A DNA stretch of 64,000 nucleotides from an uncultured Fibrobacter sp. GTDB lineage: Bacteria > Fibrobacterota > Fibrobacteria > Fibrobacterales > Fibrobacteraceae. Below are positions 8,317 through 16,035 of this stretch, one piece after another. Every line of letters starts with the position of its first letter. The stretch's first letter is position 1. The notes under the pieces are model-generated. The model was not told where the DNA came from. It did no database searches and was given only the letters and a program-made list of their open reading frames with translations. Position numbers and translations under genes: made by a program. Location of the stretch: positions 38,834 to 102,833 of the forward strand of contig CAKUWY010000012.1 in NCBI GenBank assembly GCA_934699585.1. The letters are read 5' to 3'.

Positions 8317-8500
8317 CGGCCACCTCCTCAAGCGTTAGTGCCCCTACGGGGCATGCCCTGGTGCAGGTGCCGCACTTGGTGCATTTTTCGTGGTCGATTT
8401 GCAGGTCCAGGTTGTACATGTCTAACGCCATGGCGGGGCATACGCCAACGCAGCCTGCACATTCTAGGCATTTTTCTCTGTTGTGGACCAGTCTTTTCAT
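8306..8500 (-). CDS. 2[4Fe-4S] ferredoxin-type protein
   Basis: A 64-residue protein with two complete CxxCxxCxxxCP clusters (Cys11/14/17/21 and Cys40/43/46/50), enough for two [4Fe-4S] centres and almost nothing else. It probably passes electrons to the flavoprotein reductase, whose gene overlaps its last codons. The ATG has no Shine-Dalgarno sequence; a TATATTT box lies 6 nt upstream, which points to a leaderless or nearly leaderless message starting here and covering both genes. Confidence 0.92.
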   Translation of the reverse strand: MKRLVHNREKCLECAGCVGVCPAMALDMYNLDLQIDHEKCTKCGTCTRACPVGALTLEEVADAS

Positions 8501-8506
8501 ATTGTG

Positions 8507-8513
8507 AAATATA
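8507..8513 (-). promoter_or_regulatory. -10-like TATATTT box 6 nt before the ferredoxin start
   Basis: TATATTT followed by CACAAT and the ATG. If it is the -10 element, transcription begins at or next to the start codon. Confidence 0.5.
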
Positions 8514-8531
8514 CAAAATATGGGTGCGCGC

Positions 8532-10046
8532 TTACGATTCCGGTTCCGTTTCGGGAGCTTCGCTCTCTTTCTTGGCGGGCTTCAGGCTTTCGGCCTTGGC
8601 CAGCATCTTGCGGGCCTGCACGGCCAGAATATCGCCATCGCCCAGTTCCAGAACCTTGTTCAAGCGGGTGATGCCCTGCTCCAAATCCCAATTTCTGTTG
8701 ACCCGGATTTCGCCGATGTTGTAGAGGGCGCGCCGCGCCAGGGTCACGTTGGTTTCTAGGGAAAGACCTTTTTCCAGAAGGACAAGGGCAGAATCCAGGC
8801 TGGTCTTGGATTTGGCCGTTTCACCCCATTCCAGCCATTGGGCGCTGGGAACCTCGATAAACACGCTGGGGCTGGTCATCAGGTCCGCCAGTTTCTTGAT
8901 GGCGGGGGAATCGACGGGGTGTTCCTGCAAGAGGGCGTTCATTGCCTGGCTCAGCGTCCGCTGAGCGGCTTCGTAGTGGGCCTTGTTGGCCTCGTCCAGT
9001 CCTTGGTCTATGAGGGCCCTGTTCCGGGCTTTCCGCGCGGCCATCGGGTTTGCCGCCGCGTTTTTCTTGAGACGTTCTGCCAAGGCGTCGGCCTGGTGCT
9101 CTTGGATAGTCTTGAGCCTGCGGGGAATCTTGCATCCGGCCAAGGCCCCGAGCCCGAAGGTTACGAGGCTTGCCATGCCCACGGCGCCGAAAATGCCGCC
9201 GTTCAGCGCGAAGTTCACCAGAACATCCAGGGCAACACCTGCGATGGCAATCCCTTTTGTGAGTGCCGAGACCTTGTCGCTAGAAGGCGGGAACGCCACC
9301 GCCCCCAGCATAAAGCACAGGGCGACACTTACGCCCATGTACCGCTCCACCGCGTAGTGGTCAAAGAAGGACGTTGCCGTAAAGAGAGACACGAAAATTC
9401 CGCCAACGAGGACAAGTCCTGCTGCAATGCCGGACGCAACCGCCACGCCCCACCGGTCCGAAAGCCTGTAGTAGGCAAAGCAGAAGAAACCCGCGAACAA
9501 AAGGAAGCTCAACACTCCCGGAAAAAGAATCCAGCTGGTCAGAAGCCTGTCGTATTCTTCTTCGGCGGGCACAAAAGCCAGACGGTAGCGCAGGTGCTTG
9601 TCGGTGTAAGCCTTGATCCACTTGTTCTGCTCGCGGACAAAGTCGTTTTCTTTAGGATAGTAGTTGTGCTCCTTGATAAACTCATCCTTGCCGCCCTTGA
9701 TTTCCCACCATTCCCGGAATTCCTTTTTCATCTGCTCTACGCGATCTTCTACCACCAGGGCGCCGTTCTCTTTCAGGTAGCGTTCACGGAACTGTTCGAA
9801 TTCTTCGTTACGGGTCTTCTCGTCGGCCTTGAGGCCAACAGATTCGAACTGCTTGGCTCCTTCCTCTTCCCACCACTGATCAAAGGTTTTTTCGATGTTG
9901 GATTCCCGCTGTTTCTGCTTGATTTGCGGCGAAAGAGCGGTGACGGCGTTGAAAATGCCGATGGCAATCACCAGTCCGAAAACGATATAGTGGTGGACTT
10001 TGAGTCCCTTCAAAAAATCCTTGACGCTATCCAAAATGTCTCCCAT
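8532..10046 (-). CDS. Multi-pass membrane protein with C-terminal TPR-like region
   Basis: Not recognised as a named family. The 504-residue protein has one membrane segment near residues 17-38, a charged, coiled-coil-prone, Trp-rich segment (DQWWEEEG and FREWWEI repeats) to about residue 165, then a cluster of about six hydrophobic helices to about 320. The C-terminal part consists of amphipathic helices that resemble tetratricopeptide repeats (for example ALYNIGEIRVNRNWDLEQGI) and a Glu/Pro/Ser-rich tail. It starts 4 nt after the end of the Ser/Thr kinase gene, so the two form an operon. The membrane protein is a plausible anchor or target of the kinase; this is inference. Confidence 0.75.
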   Translation of the reverse strand: MGDILDSVKDFLKGLKVHHYIVFGLVIAIGIFNAVTALSPQIKQKQRESNIEKTFDQWWEEEGAKQFESVGLKADEKTRNEEFEQFRERYLKENGALVVEDRVEQMKKEFREWWEIKGGKDEFIKEHNYYPKENDFVREQNKWIKAYTDKHLRYRLAFVPAEEEYDRLLTSWILFPGVLSFLLFAGFFCFAYYRLSDRWGVAVASGIAAGLVLVGGIFVSLFTATSFFDHYAVERYMGVSVALCFMLGAVAFPPSSDKVSALTKGIAIAGVALDVLVNFALNGGIFGAVGMASLVTFGLGALAGCKIPRRLKTIQEHQADALAERLKKNAAANPMAARKARNRALIDQGLDEANKAHYEAAQRTLSQAMNALLQEHPVDSPAIKKLADLMTSPSVFIEVPSAQWLEWGETAKSKTSLDSALVLLEKGLSLETNVTLARRALYNIGEIRVNRNWDLEQGITRLNKVLELGDGDILAVQARKMLAKAESLKPAKKESEAPETEPES

Positions 10047-10050
10047 GACA

Positions 10051-11148
10051 CTACCTGTTGTATTCCCTGAGTTGGTTCCAGAGGAAGTCCGTGTTCACGT
10101 CCCGGTATCCCAGGGCGTTGACTTTCTCCCTTAATTTGTGCGCGATTTCGAAAAGGTTCGGGCAGCTTTGCATCCGTTCGAAACTGTCAAAAATGGTGAG
10201 CCGGTCGATCCATTCCGAAAGCTCCGGGAATCTTGGGTCCTGGAACTTGTTTTCCCTGCCTGTCTTCAGGTATTCCAGATACCGGTCCGTAATGCGGTAG
10301 CCGTCTTCGGTAAAGATGTCCATGGCCCGTGGGAACAGTTTTTCGCCGGTAAGGTATTCGTGGACGATGATGCCGAAGCTGAAATAATCTACCGATGACG
10401 AAAGGTTCTCGCCCATGATGGCCTGTTCTGGAGCGCTGTAGCAGGGCGTCAGCTGTCCGCCATATTCATTGACGGTTTCCCGCAGTTTCGCCTGGGCGTA
10501 ACCGAAATCGCAAATCAGAATCTTGTGGTTGTTCTTGTGCAGGGGATTCTGGCACAAGAGCAGGTTCTTGGGCTTCAAGTCCTTGTGGATGACCTGGTAG
10601 TAGTGCAGCTGGCTGATGGTGTTGGCCAGGTAGGCTATCTGGGCGATGCGGTGGAGGATTTCGTCGTCGGTGAGCTTTGTCTTGAACATCTTGTCCAGGG
10701 AGCAGCCCTTGATGAATTCCATCTTGAGGTAGGGATGCCTGCCGGCGAGGCCTCCGCCAAAGCTCTGGACCACGCCTTCGATGTTGGTGGCGCGAATCAG
10801 GTTGTTGATGCGGATTTCGTCCTGGAAAGCGCTCAGGAGCATATTCAGGCGGTGGAGCCTGTTCTTGCCCGGTGCCGCCCAGAACTTGCAGATTTTTACG
10901 ACGATTTCCCGCTCGCCAAAATGGTCGTTATAACCGGGATGCTCAATCCAGAAATTTGCCCGGTAAAGGTTGTTGGTGCCCTCCAGGGTGAGGGGTTCCA
11001 CCAGCTCGATTTTTTCCATGGCTCCGCTGTGCAAGAATTCCGGGTTCTGGTCGAACCACCTTTGGTATTCTTCCATGGTGTAATGTGGCCGGAGTGCCAG
11101 GTTGCGGGAAACCCGATCCAGAGTCTCTGCCAGGATGTTTCGCAGCAT
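10051..11148 (-). CDS. Eukaryotic-type Ser/Thr protein kinase
   Basis: A 365-residue cytoplasmic kinase with no membrane segment. Visible motifs are the ATP-anchoring lysine in EIVVKICKF, the catalytic loop HKDLKPKN (HKD in place of HRD), the metal-binding CDFGYAQ, and the activation-segment end YSAPEQAI. All are compatible with activity. The C-terminus lacks PASTA repeats. Its stop codon is 4 nt before the TPR membrane-protein gene. The start has no Shine-Dalgarno sequence; TACATTT lies 5 nt before the ATG. Confidence 0.92.
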   Translation of the reverse strand: MLRNILAETLDRVSRNLALRPHYTMEEYQRWFDQNPEFLHSGAMEKIELVEPLTLEGTNNLYRANFWIEHPGYNDHFGEREIVVKICKFWAAPGKNRLHRLNMLLSAFQDEIRINNLIRATNIEGVVQSFGGGLAGRHPYLKMEFIKGCSLDKMFKTKLTDDEILHRIAQIAYLANTISQLHYYQVIHKDLKPKNLLLCQNPLHKNNHKILICDFGYAQAKLRETVNEYGGQLTPCYSAPEQAIMGENLSSSVDYFSFGIIVHEYLTGEKLFPRAMDIFTEDGYRITDRYLEYLKTGRENKFQDPRFPELSEWIDRLTIFDSFERMQSCPNLFEIAHKLREKVNALGYRDVNTDFLWNQLREYNR

Positions 11149-11153
11149 ACTCC

Positions 11154-11160
11154 AAATGTA
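11154..11160 (-). promoter_or_regulatory. -10-like TACATTT box 5 nt before the kinase start
   Basis: TACATTT, then GGAGT, then ATG: the same close spacing as at other genes in the window. GGAGT could alternatively act as a very close ribosome-binding site. Confidence 0.4.
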
Positions 11161-11276
11161 GATAAAACAGTTATGAGTTACTAGTTTTAAGTTACTAGAA
11201 TGCTTTAATAAAAACTCTATTAATCAACAACTAGTAACTATTAACTAGCCCGTAGGGCGTAACTGTGCCGAAGGCG

Positions 11277-12077
11277 CTATTCCATCGTCTTTTCCAACGC
11301 TTTGGTAATCACGTTGTAGGCGTCTTCTACCGTGTCGCAGAAATGGAACAGCTTGATGTCTTCCTTGTCGATCATTCCTGTTTCGGCCAGGTAGTTCCAG
11401 TTGAGAACCTTGTTCCAGTACTTGCTGCCGAAAATGACCACGGGCATGCGGTCGCCGTATTTCTTGGTCTGGATGAGGGTGAGAATTTCGAACATTTCGT
11501 CCAGGGTACCGAAACCGCCGGGGAAAACCACCATGGCCCTGGCCAGCTTCATGAACCAGTATTTACGGATAAAGAAGTAACGGAACTGTAGGTTCAGTTC
11601 GTCGTCGATATAGGGGTTGGGGTGCTGCTCGAAGGGAAGCCTGATGTTGAGGCCGACGGAAGAAGTTCCTACGTCGTTGGCGCCACGGTTGCCCGCTTCC
11701 ATGATGCCCGGGCCGCCGCCGGTCATGATGGCAAAACCCTTGTGCTGCTTGTTGGCCCAGCGGCCAAGCTTTGCGCCCAGTTCGTGGGCGGCGTCGTAGT
11801 ATTCCGCTACGGTTTCCAGACGTTTAAGGCGGGCCAGTTCCTTTTTGTCCTTGCAGCCCTTCATGCGCTTCTTGATTTCTGCCATGGGCAGCGTGCGGGC
11901 CGAACCGAAGAACACGATGGTGTTCTGGACACCTTCCTGCTGGAAAATCTGGTTGGGTGCCATGAATTCGGCGATAATCCTGATGGGGCGGCCACTGTCG
12001 CTGTCGATAAAGTCCATGTTGTGGTAAATCATCTTGCCCGGAATTGTCGAAATTGCCTGTTTCTTTTTTGCAGCCAT
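11277..12077 (-). CDS. LOG-family protein (Rossmann-fold nucleotide-binding, lysine decarboxylase-like)
   Basis: The 266-residue protein carries the family motifs GGGPGIMEAGNRGA and PGGFGTLDEMFE. Proteins with these motifs cleave cytokinin ribotides or related nucleoside 5'-monophosphates to the base and ribose phosphate; the old name lysine decarboxylase is misleading. The bacterial substrate is often unknown. The start at ATG 12077 is supported by AAGGAGA at proper spacing; the longer frame upstream is hydrophobic, lacks a ribosome-binding site and is not typical of the family. It stands alone between the kinase operon and a divergent small gene. Confidence 0.9.
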   Translation of the reverse strand: MAAKKKQAISTIPGKMIYHNMDFIDSDSGRPIRIIAEFMAPNQIFQQEGVQNTIVFFGSARTLPMAEIKKRMKGCKDKKELARLKRLETVAEYYDAAHELGAKLGRWANKQHKGFAIMTGGGPGIMEAGNRGANDVGTSSVGLNIRLPFEQHPNPYIDDELNLQFRYFFIRKYWFMKLARAMVVFPGGFGTLDEMFEILTLIQTKKYGDRMPVVIFGSKYWNKVLNWNYLAETGMIDKEDIKLFHFCDTVEDAYNVITKALEKTME

Positions 12078-12167
12078 GATAGTCTCCTTGTAGGGGCTAG
12101 GATCTAGAAGTATTTTTTGAAAAAATACCTTTAGAAACCGCAAAAAGCAACAAAAAAACACTTTTTT

Positions 12168-12197
12168 TTGCTTTCATTTGAAAAAATCGTTATATTT
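12168..12197 (+). promoter_or_regulatory. Promoter with TATATTT 5 nt before a start codon
   Basis: TTGCTT (12168-12173) is followed by a 17-bp spacer and TATATT. The ATG of the 70-residue gene is only 5 nt beyond TATATTT, the clearest promoter of the leaderless type in this window. Confidence 0.6.
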
Positions 12198-12202
12198 AGG
12201 GT

Positions 12203-12415
12203 ATGCTCGTAAAAATCTGGACAGACAGTTTTATCATCACCGGCGAAATCGACACCCTCCGTGACGAACGCCTTACCGACTATATCCGCGAGAACAAGGA
12301 CTTTATCGCCGTGACCCAGGTGAAGGTCAGCGACAAGACCGAAAAGGATTTGTTCCGCACCCACTTCTTGAACGTGAGCACCCGCCACATCGAGATTATC
12401 TTACCGGCGGAGTAG
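12203..12415 (+). CDS. Small conserved-looking protein, function unknown
   Basis: A 70-residue protein without signal peptide or membrane segment. It begins MLVKIWTDSFIITGEI, a beta-rich start, and ends in a hydrophobic strand (RHIEIILPAE), suggesting a small folded beta domain. The coding sequence has the codon usage of its neighbours, a well-placed promoter directly upstream and no overlap with other genes, all of which favour a real gene. Function cannot be inferred; it is convergent with the SNF2 helicase gene. Confidence 0.75.
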   Translation: MLVKIWTDSFIITGEIDTLRDERLTDYIRENKDFIAVTQVKVSDKTEKDLFRTHFLNVSTRHIEIILPAE

Positions 12416-12428
12416 TTTAGCCCGTGGC

Positions 12429-15400
12429 CTAGCTTGCCGGGTTTTCTGGGCTGTCTAGCCGGAACACCTGGGAAAGTTCGCTGTCGCTCAGGTCCGCAAG
12501 CCAGGTCTCTCCTGCGCTCACCGTCATTTCGGCAATCGCCTTCTTGGTTTCCAGGAGGGCGTTAATTTTTTCCTCGAAGGTGCCCTTGGTGATGAACCGG
12601 TGGACCTGCACGTTCCGGGTCTGGCCAATGCGGAAGGCCCGGTCGGTGGCCTGGGCCTCGATGGCGGGGTTCCACCACAGGTCGTAATGGATGACCTGGG
12701 AGGCAGCGGTGAGGTTCAGGCCCGTGCCACCAGCCTTCAGGGAAAGAATCAGCACCTTGGATTCGGGGTCCTGCTGGAACGAGTCCACCATGTTCTTGCG
12801 CTGGGTCTGACTGCAGCCCCCGTGATAGAAATCTACGGAAATGCCCAGTTCCTTTTCTATGGATTCCTTCAGCAAAAATCCCATCTCGGCGAACTGGGTG
12901 AAGATGAGGGTCTTTTCGCCCTGCTCCTGGATGGAGGTGAGCAGGTCCAGGAGCATCTGGAGCTTGCCGGAGGTGAGAACCTGGCCTGGATCCTTCGCAC
13001 TGGCGTGCTCAGGATGACGATTTTCAGCATCATCTCTCTCGTCTCTTGTCTCTCGTCTCTCGTCTAACCCCTTCAAGAACGTGGCGGGATGGTTGCAGAT
13101 CTGCTTGAGGGCGAGGATCATTTGCAAGATGAGGCCCTTCCGCTTGAAAAGTGAGTGGGCGTCCTGCGAAATTTCGGCCAGCTGCTTTTCTTCTTCCAGC
13201 ATGGCCATGAACTTGTCCAGGGTCTGCTTGTAAAGGGCCGCCTGGGTGGCCGTCAGTTCGGCGTATTCGTTCTGGATAATCTTGTCGGGCAGATCGCTGA
13301 TGATGTTCTTGTCTGTCTTGAGACGACGGAGCATGAAGGGTGCGGTAATCTTCTTGAAGGTTTCTGCCGCCACCTTGTCGCCGTTCTTCTGGATGGGCGT
13401 CTCGTATTTCTCGCGGAATTCCTGGGCGCTTGGGAAGAACCCCCGGTTTGCAAAGTCCATGATGGTCCAGAATTCCATGAGGCGGTTTTCCACGGGAGTG
13501 CCGCTCATGGCGATTTTTACGGGAGCCTGCAGGCTGCGCAAAAGCCTGCTCTGGTCGCTGTCCGCGTTCTTGATGTTCTGGGCCTCATCGATGACTACCG
13601 CATGCCAGGTGGCCGCTTTCAAAATCTCAAAGTCCTTGCGGAAGGTGGCGTAGGTGGTGAGCAAAATGTCGGAGTCGAACTTTTGCAGGTCCCGTCTGCC
13701 GCCGTGGTAGGCGGTGAAGGTGAGGGCCGGGGCGAACTTCTTGATTTCTACCTGCCAGTTGCACAGCAGGCCCGCGGGCATCACCACCAGGGCCTTGTGC
13801 TCCTGGAGTTTTCCTTCTTCCTTGATTTTCAGCAGGTAGGCGATAACCTGGAGGGTTTTGCCGAGGCCCATGTCGTCGGCAAGAATACAGCCGAAGCCGA
13901 TTTCCAGGTTCTTGTACATCCAGGAGTAGCCCCGCTTCTGGTAGGGGCGTAGCGTGGCGTTCAGGCCTTCGGGCAGCGGGATTTCCGTCTCGCCCCGCCA
14001 GGCGTCAATCTGGGCCTTGGTCTCTTCGGTCAGGGTGATGGGCACGCCGTCGCAATCGCCGGTAAGGGCCGCCTGCACCAGCTTGGACTGTGTGGCCTGG
14101 GCCTGCTCCTTGGGGGCTTCCACCTGCTTCTTGATTTCTTCGATGTCCTGGGCCGAAATCTCGATGTATTCCGACTTGTATTTTAACAGACCGTCTGCCT
14201 GTGCGGCCAGTTCCAGAAATTCCTGTGGTGAAATCTGCTCGTCGCCCAGGGCCACCTGCCAGTCAAAGTCCAGCAGGTCCCCTGCAGAGAACATCCCGAA
14301 ACTCATGCTTCCTTGCAGACGCATCTTGGCCTTGGGCTTGTTGATGTGCAAGAGCTTTTCGGGAATCTCCGTGCGGATTCCCATAATCTCGAGTTTCTTG
14401 AGGCCGTCCTGCAAAAACTGGAGCAGCTTTGCCCCCTGCATGACCACGGGTGTTTCGCCCCGGCTGTCCAGGTAGGTTTCTAGCGGCTTGAAAAATTCCG
14501 CCACCCCGTAGAGGATTTTCTGCAGGGGCACGAGCCTGGAATCGTTTGTCTGGAATAGGGTCGCAAGGCGCGCTCCATCTACAAAGACTTCCAGGGACAC
14601 ATCGTCGCCGGACTCCCACGCCTTGAAAAGAATCTGGCTCCGCAGGTCGAAATGCCCGAACACCGAGAACCACTGCCGGATTTTTTCGGGAATGGCATGC
14701 CCGCTGGCCCCCAACTTTCCGGAAACCCCGTCAAAGAAAAAGCTCAGCAGGTTCCCGTGGTTGGACTTGACCGGCCGCTTGTAGGTCCGGGCAAAACGGA
14801 GCAGCGCCCCGATAAACAGCGAAAGCACGTGGAGGGCGGGGGAGTCGATTTCCAGGTATTCTTCGTCCTTGGCGGTGAAGGCGAACTTTTCGGGGGCCTT
14901 CTGTTCCAGCTGGTCCACCAGCGCCTTGATTTCGGGAATGAAGGTGGTGGGGAGCCAGCGCATCTGGGCGGTGTCCCGCTGGACCCAGAAAATCTGCGGA
15001 TAAATGCAGCCCTTGCGCACCAGGTGGAATGCAGTGAGGAGCGAAAGGTGCAGGTAACGCACCGTGTAGTGGTGCCACGAAAAGTTCCCCGGCGAAATGC
15101 AGCACAGGGCTCCCATGAGTCCCGCCACCGCAAGCCCCGACTGGATAATGGCCCCGTCTTTCTCCTGCTGGAAACTCCAGTGCCAGGGCGCCTTGTGGAA
15201 AAGCTTCAAGTTTTCCCCTTCCATCAGGAAGGTCTTGAAGTTGTAAGCCCTGAAATGTTCCGTGAAGGTCTTGAAATCTTCGTAGCCCGAAAGAAAATCC
15301 GTGCAGGAGGTGAGCTCGTCGGCGTAGCTCTTGCGGAAGTTGCCGGCAGGGCAAAAGTCCGGAAAGTTCGGCAGCATGGCGGGCAATATGCGGGAATAGT

Positions 15401-15524
15401 CCTTCAGGCTTTCGAAATCGAAATCCGGGAGCCTCGGGTGGAGTTCCAGGGTACGCACTCCCTTGAGGGCCTGCACCAGGGCAGGTTCGTTTGGCACGCT
15501 TGATTCAAGAGCCTCTTCGACCAT
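12429..15524 (-). CDS. SNF2-family DNA-dependent ATPase/helicase with an in-frame repeat insertion
   Basis: A large (1,031-residue) SWI2/SNF2 protein. The N-terminal half is a poorly conserved accessory region. The C-terminal half has the ATPase core: LADDMGLGKTLQVIAYL (Walker A), VIDEAQNIKN (DEAQ box), MSGTPVENRLMEFW, and the second RecA lobe with SLKAGGTGLNLTAASQVI and ATDRAFRIGQTRNVQVHRF. Such proteins remodel protein-DNA complexes or RNA polymerase. The start at ATG 15524 has a TATATTT box 8 nt upstream; an alternative ATG at 15578 would add 18 residues. Residues about 819-846 (ERRETRDERD and HPEHASAKDPG) are encoded by a palindromic element plus CT-rich sequence between the two lobes, and are absent from the family pattern. 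Confidence 0.93.
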   Translation of the reverse strand: MVEEALESSVPNEPALVQALKGVRTLELHPRLPDFDFESLKDYSRILPAMLPNFPDFCPAGNFRKSYADELTSCTDFLSGYEDFKTFTEHFRAYNFKTFLMEGENLKLFHKAPWHWSFQQEKDGAIIQSGLAVAGLMGALCCISPGNFSWHHYTVRYLHLSLLTAFHLVRKGCIYPQIFWVQRDTAQMRWLPTTFIPEIKALVDQLEQKAPEKFAFTAKDEEYLEIDSPALHVLSLFIGALLRFARTYKRPVKSNHGNLLSFFFDGVSGKLGASGHAIPEKIRQWFSVFGHFDLRSQILFKAWESGDDVSLEVFVDGARLATLFQTNDSRLVPLQKILYGVAEFFKPLETYLDSRGETPVVMQGAKLLQFLQDGLKKLEIMGIRTEIPEKLLHINKPKAKMRLQGSMSFGMFSAGDLLDFDWQVALGDEQISPQEFLELAAQADGLLKYKSEYIEISAQDIEEIKKQVEAPKEQAQATQSKLVQAALTGDCDGVPITLTEETKAQIDAWRGETEIPLPEGLNATLRPYQKRGYSWMYKNLEIGFGCILADDMGLGKTLQVIAYLLKIKEEGKLQEHKALVVMPAGLLCNWQVEIKKFAPALTFTAYHGGRRDLQKFDSDILLTTYATFRKDFEILKAATWHAVVIDEAQNIKNADSDQSRLLRSLQAPVKIAMSGTPVENRLMEFWTIMDFANRGFFPSAQEFREKYETPIQKNGDKVAAETFKKITAPFMLRRLKTDKNIISDLPDKIIQNEYAELTATQAALYKQTLDKFMAMLEEEKQLAEISQDAHSLFKRKGLILQMILALKQICNHPATFLKGLDERRETRDERDDAENRHPEHASAKDPGQVLTSGKLQMLLDLLTSIQEQGEKTLIFTQFAEMGFLLKESIEKELGISVDFYHGGCSQTQRKNMVDSFQQDPESKVLILSLKAGGTGLNLTAASQVIHYDLWWNPAIEAQATDRAFRIGQTRNVQVHRFITKGTFEEKINALLETKKAIAEMTVSAGETWLADLSDSELSQVFRLDSPENPAS
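12987..13070 (-). repeat. Palindromic element and CT-rich repeat inside the SNF2 coding sequence
   Basis: ATCCT...GCAC-tggc-GTGC...AGGAT (12987-13020) matches the intergenic ATCCT/AGGAT family and is followed by tandem variants of CTCTCGT. The whole block keeps the reading frame open and lies between conserved helicase motifs. Confidence 0.75.
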
Positions 15525-15532
15525 AGCGGGCC

Positions 15533-15539
15533 AAATATA
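15533..15539 (-). promoter_or_regulatory. -10-like TATATTT box 8 nt before the SNF2 gene start
   Basis: TATATTT followed by GGCCCGCT and the ATG. It supports 15524 as the start codon. Confidence 0.45.
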
Positions 15540-15765
15540 GCAAACCGGATGGTCCTTTTTTGACAATCCGGTGCTCATCTGTGTATTTTATATATTCTCC
15601 TGCCCTGCGTCATCCTCGACCGACTCTGTATCGAAGCGATGGAGGTGGGAGGGGTTTATACAGTTCTCACCAACACTTGTTGAAGTGTGCAAGTCGGGGG
15701 GTGGACTTCACACCCCTTTACGTGTTCGGCTCAAATAATCTATTTTAAACAAAAAGAGGCGATTT

Positions 15766-16035
15766 ATGCGTATCAAGAACGGTTTTGTGCTGCGGGAAGT
15801 CTGCGGCGAGCAGGTGATTATGGGCGAGGGCATCGGGGCTCTCGATTTCGGCAAGCTCTTGTGCCTGAACGAGACGGCGGCATTTCTCTGGAGTGCTGCC
15901 GTTAAGCAGGGAGATTTCACGGTGGAAACGCTGACAGACGCCCTCTGCGAGGAATACGAGGTGGAACGCGACCGGGCCCTCTCCGACGTGCAGGCCATTG
16001 TAGAAAGCTGGCAGAAGGTGAACGTGCTGGAATGA
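15766..16035 (+). CDS. PqqD-like protein
   Basis: An 89-residue PqqD-family protein: an N-terminal strand region, LNETAAFLWSAA (the family LN.TA..iW pattern), then a helix-rich part with LCEEYEVERDRALSDV. PqqD folds bind leader peptides of ribosomally made peptides and present them to modifying enzymes, or act as a peptide chaperone beside transporters. Its last codons overlap the start of an ABC exporter gene (ATGA), so the two are translationally coupled. No radical-SAM enzyme or obvious precursor gene is adjacent. GAGGCG precedes the ATG. Confidence 0.85.
   Translation: MRIKNGFVLREVCGEQVIMGEGIGALDFGKLLCLNETAAFLWSAAVKQGDFTVETLTDALCEEYEVERDRALSDVQAIVESWQKVNVLE

Noticed and set aside
15640..15690. 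A 14-codon frame before the PqqD-like gene as a RiPP precursor
   Set aside because: Too short, no ribosome-binding site, and it lies in a repeat-like stretch with no leader features.
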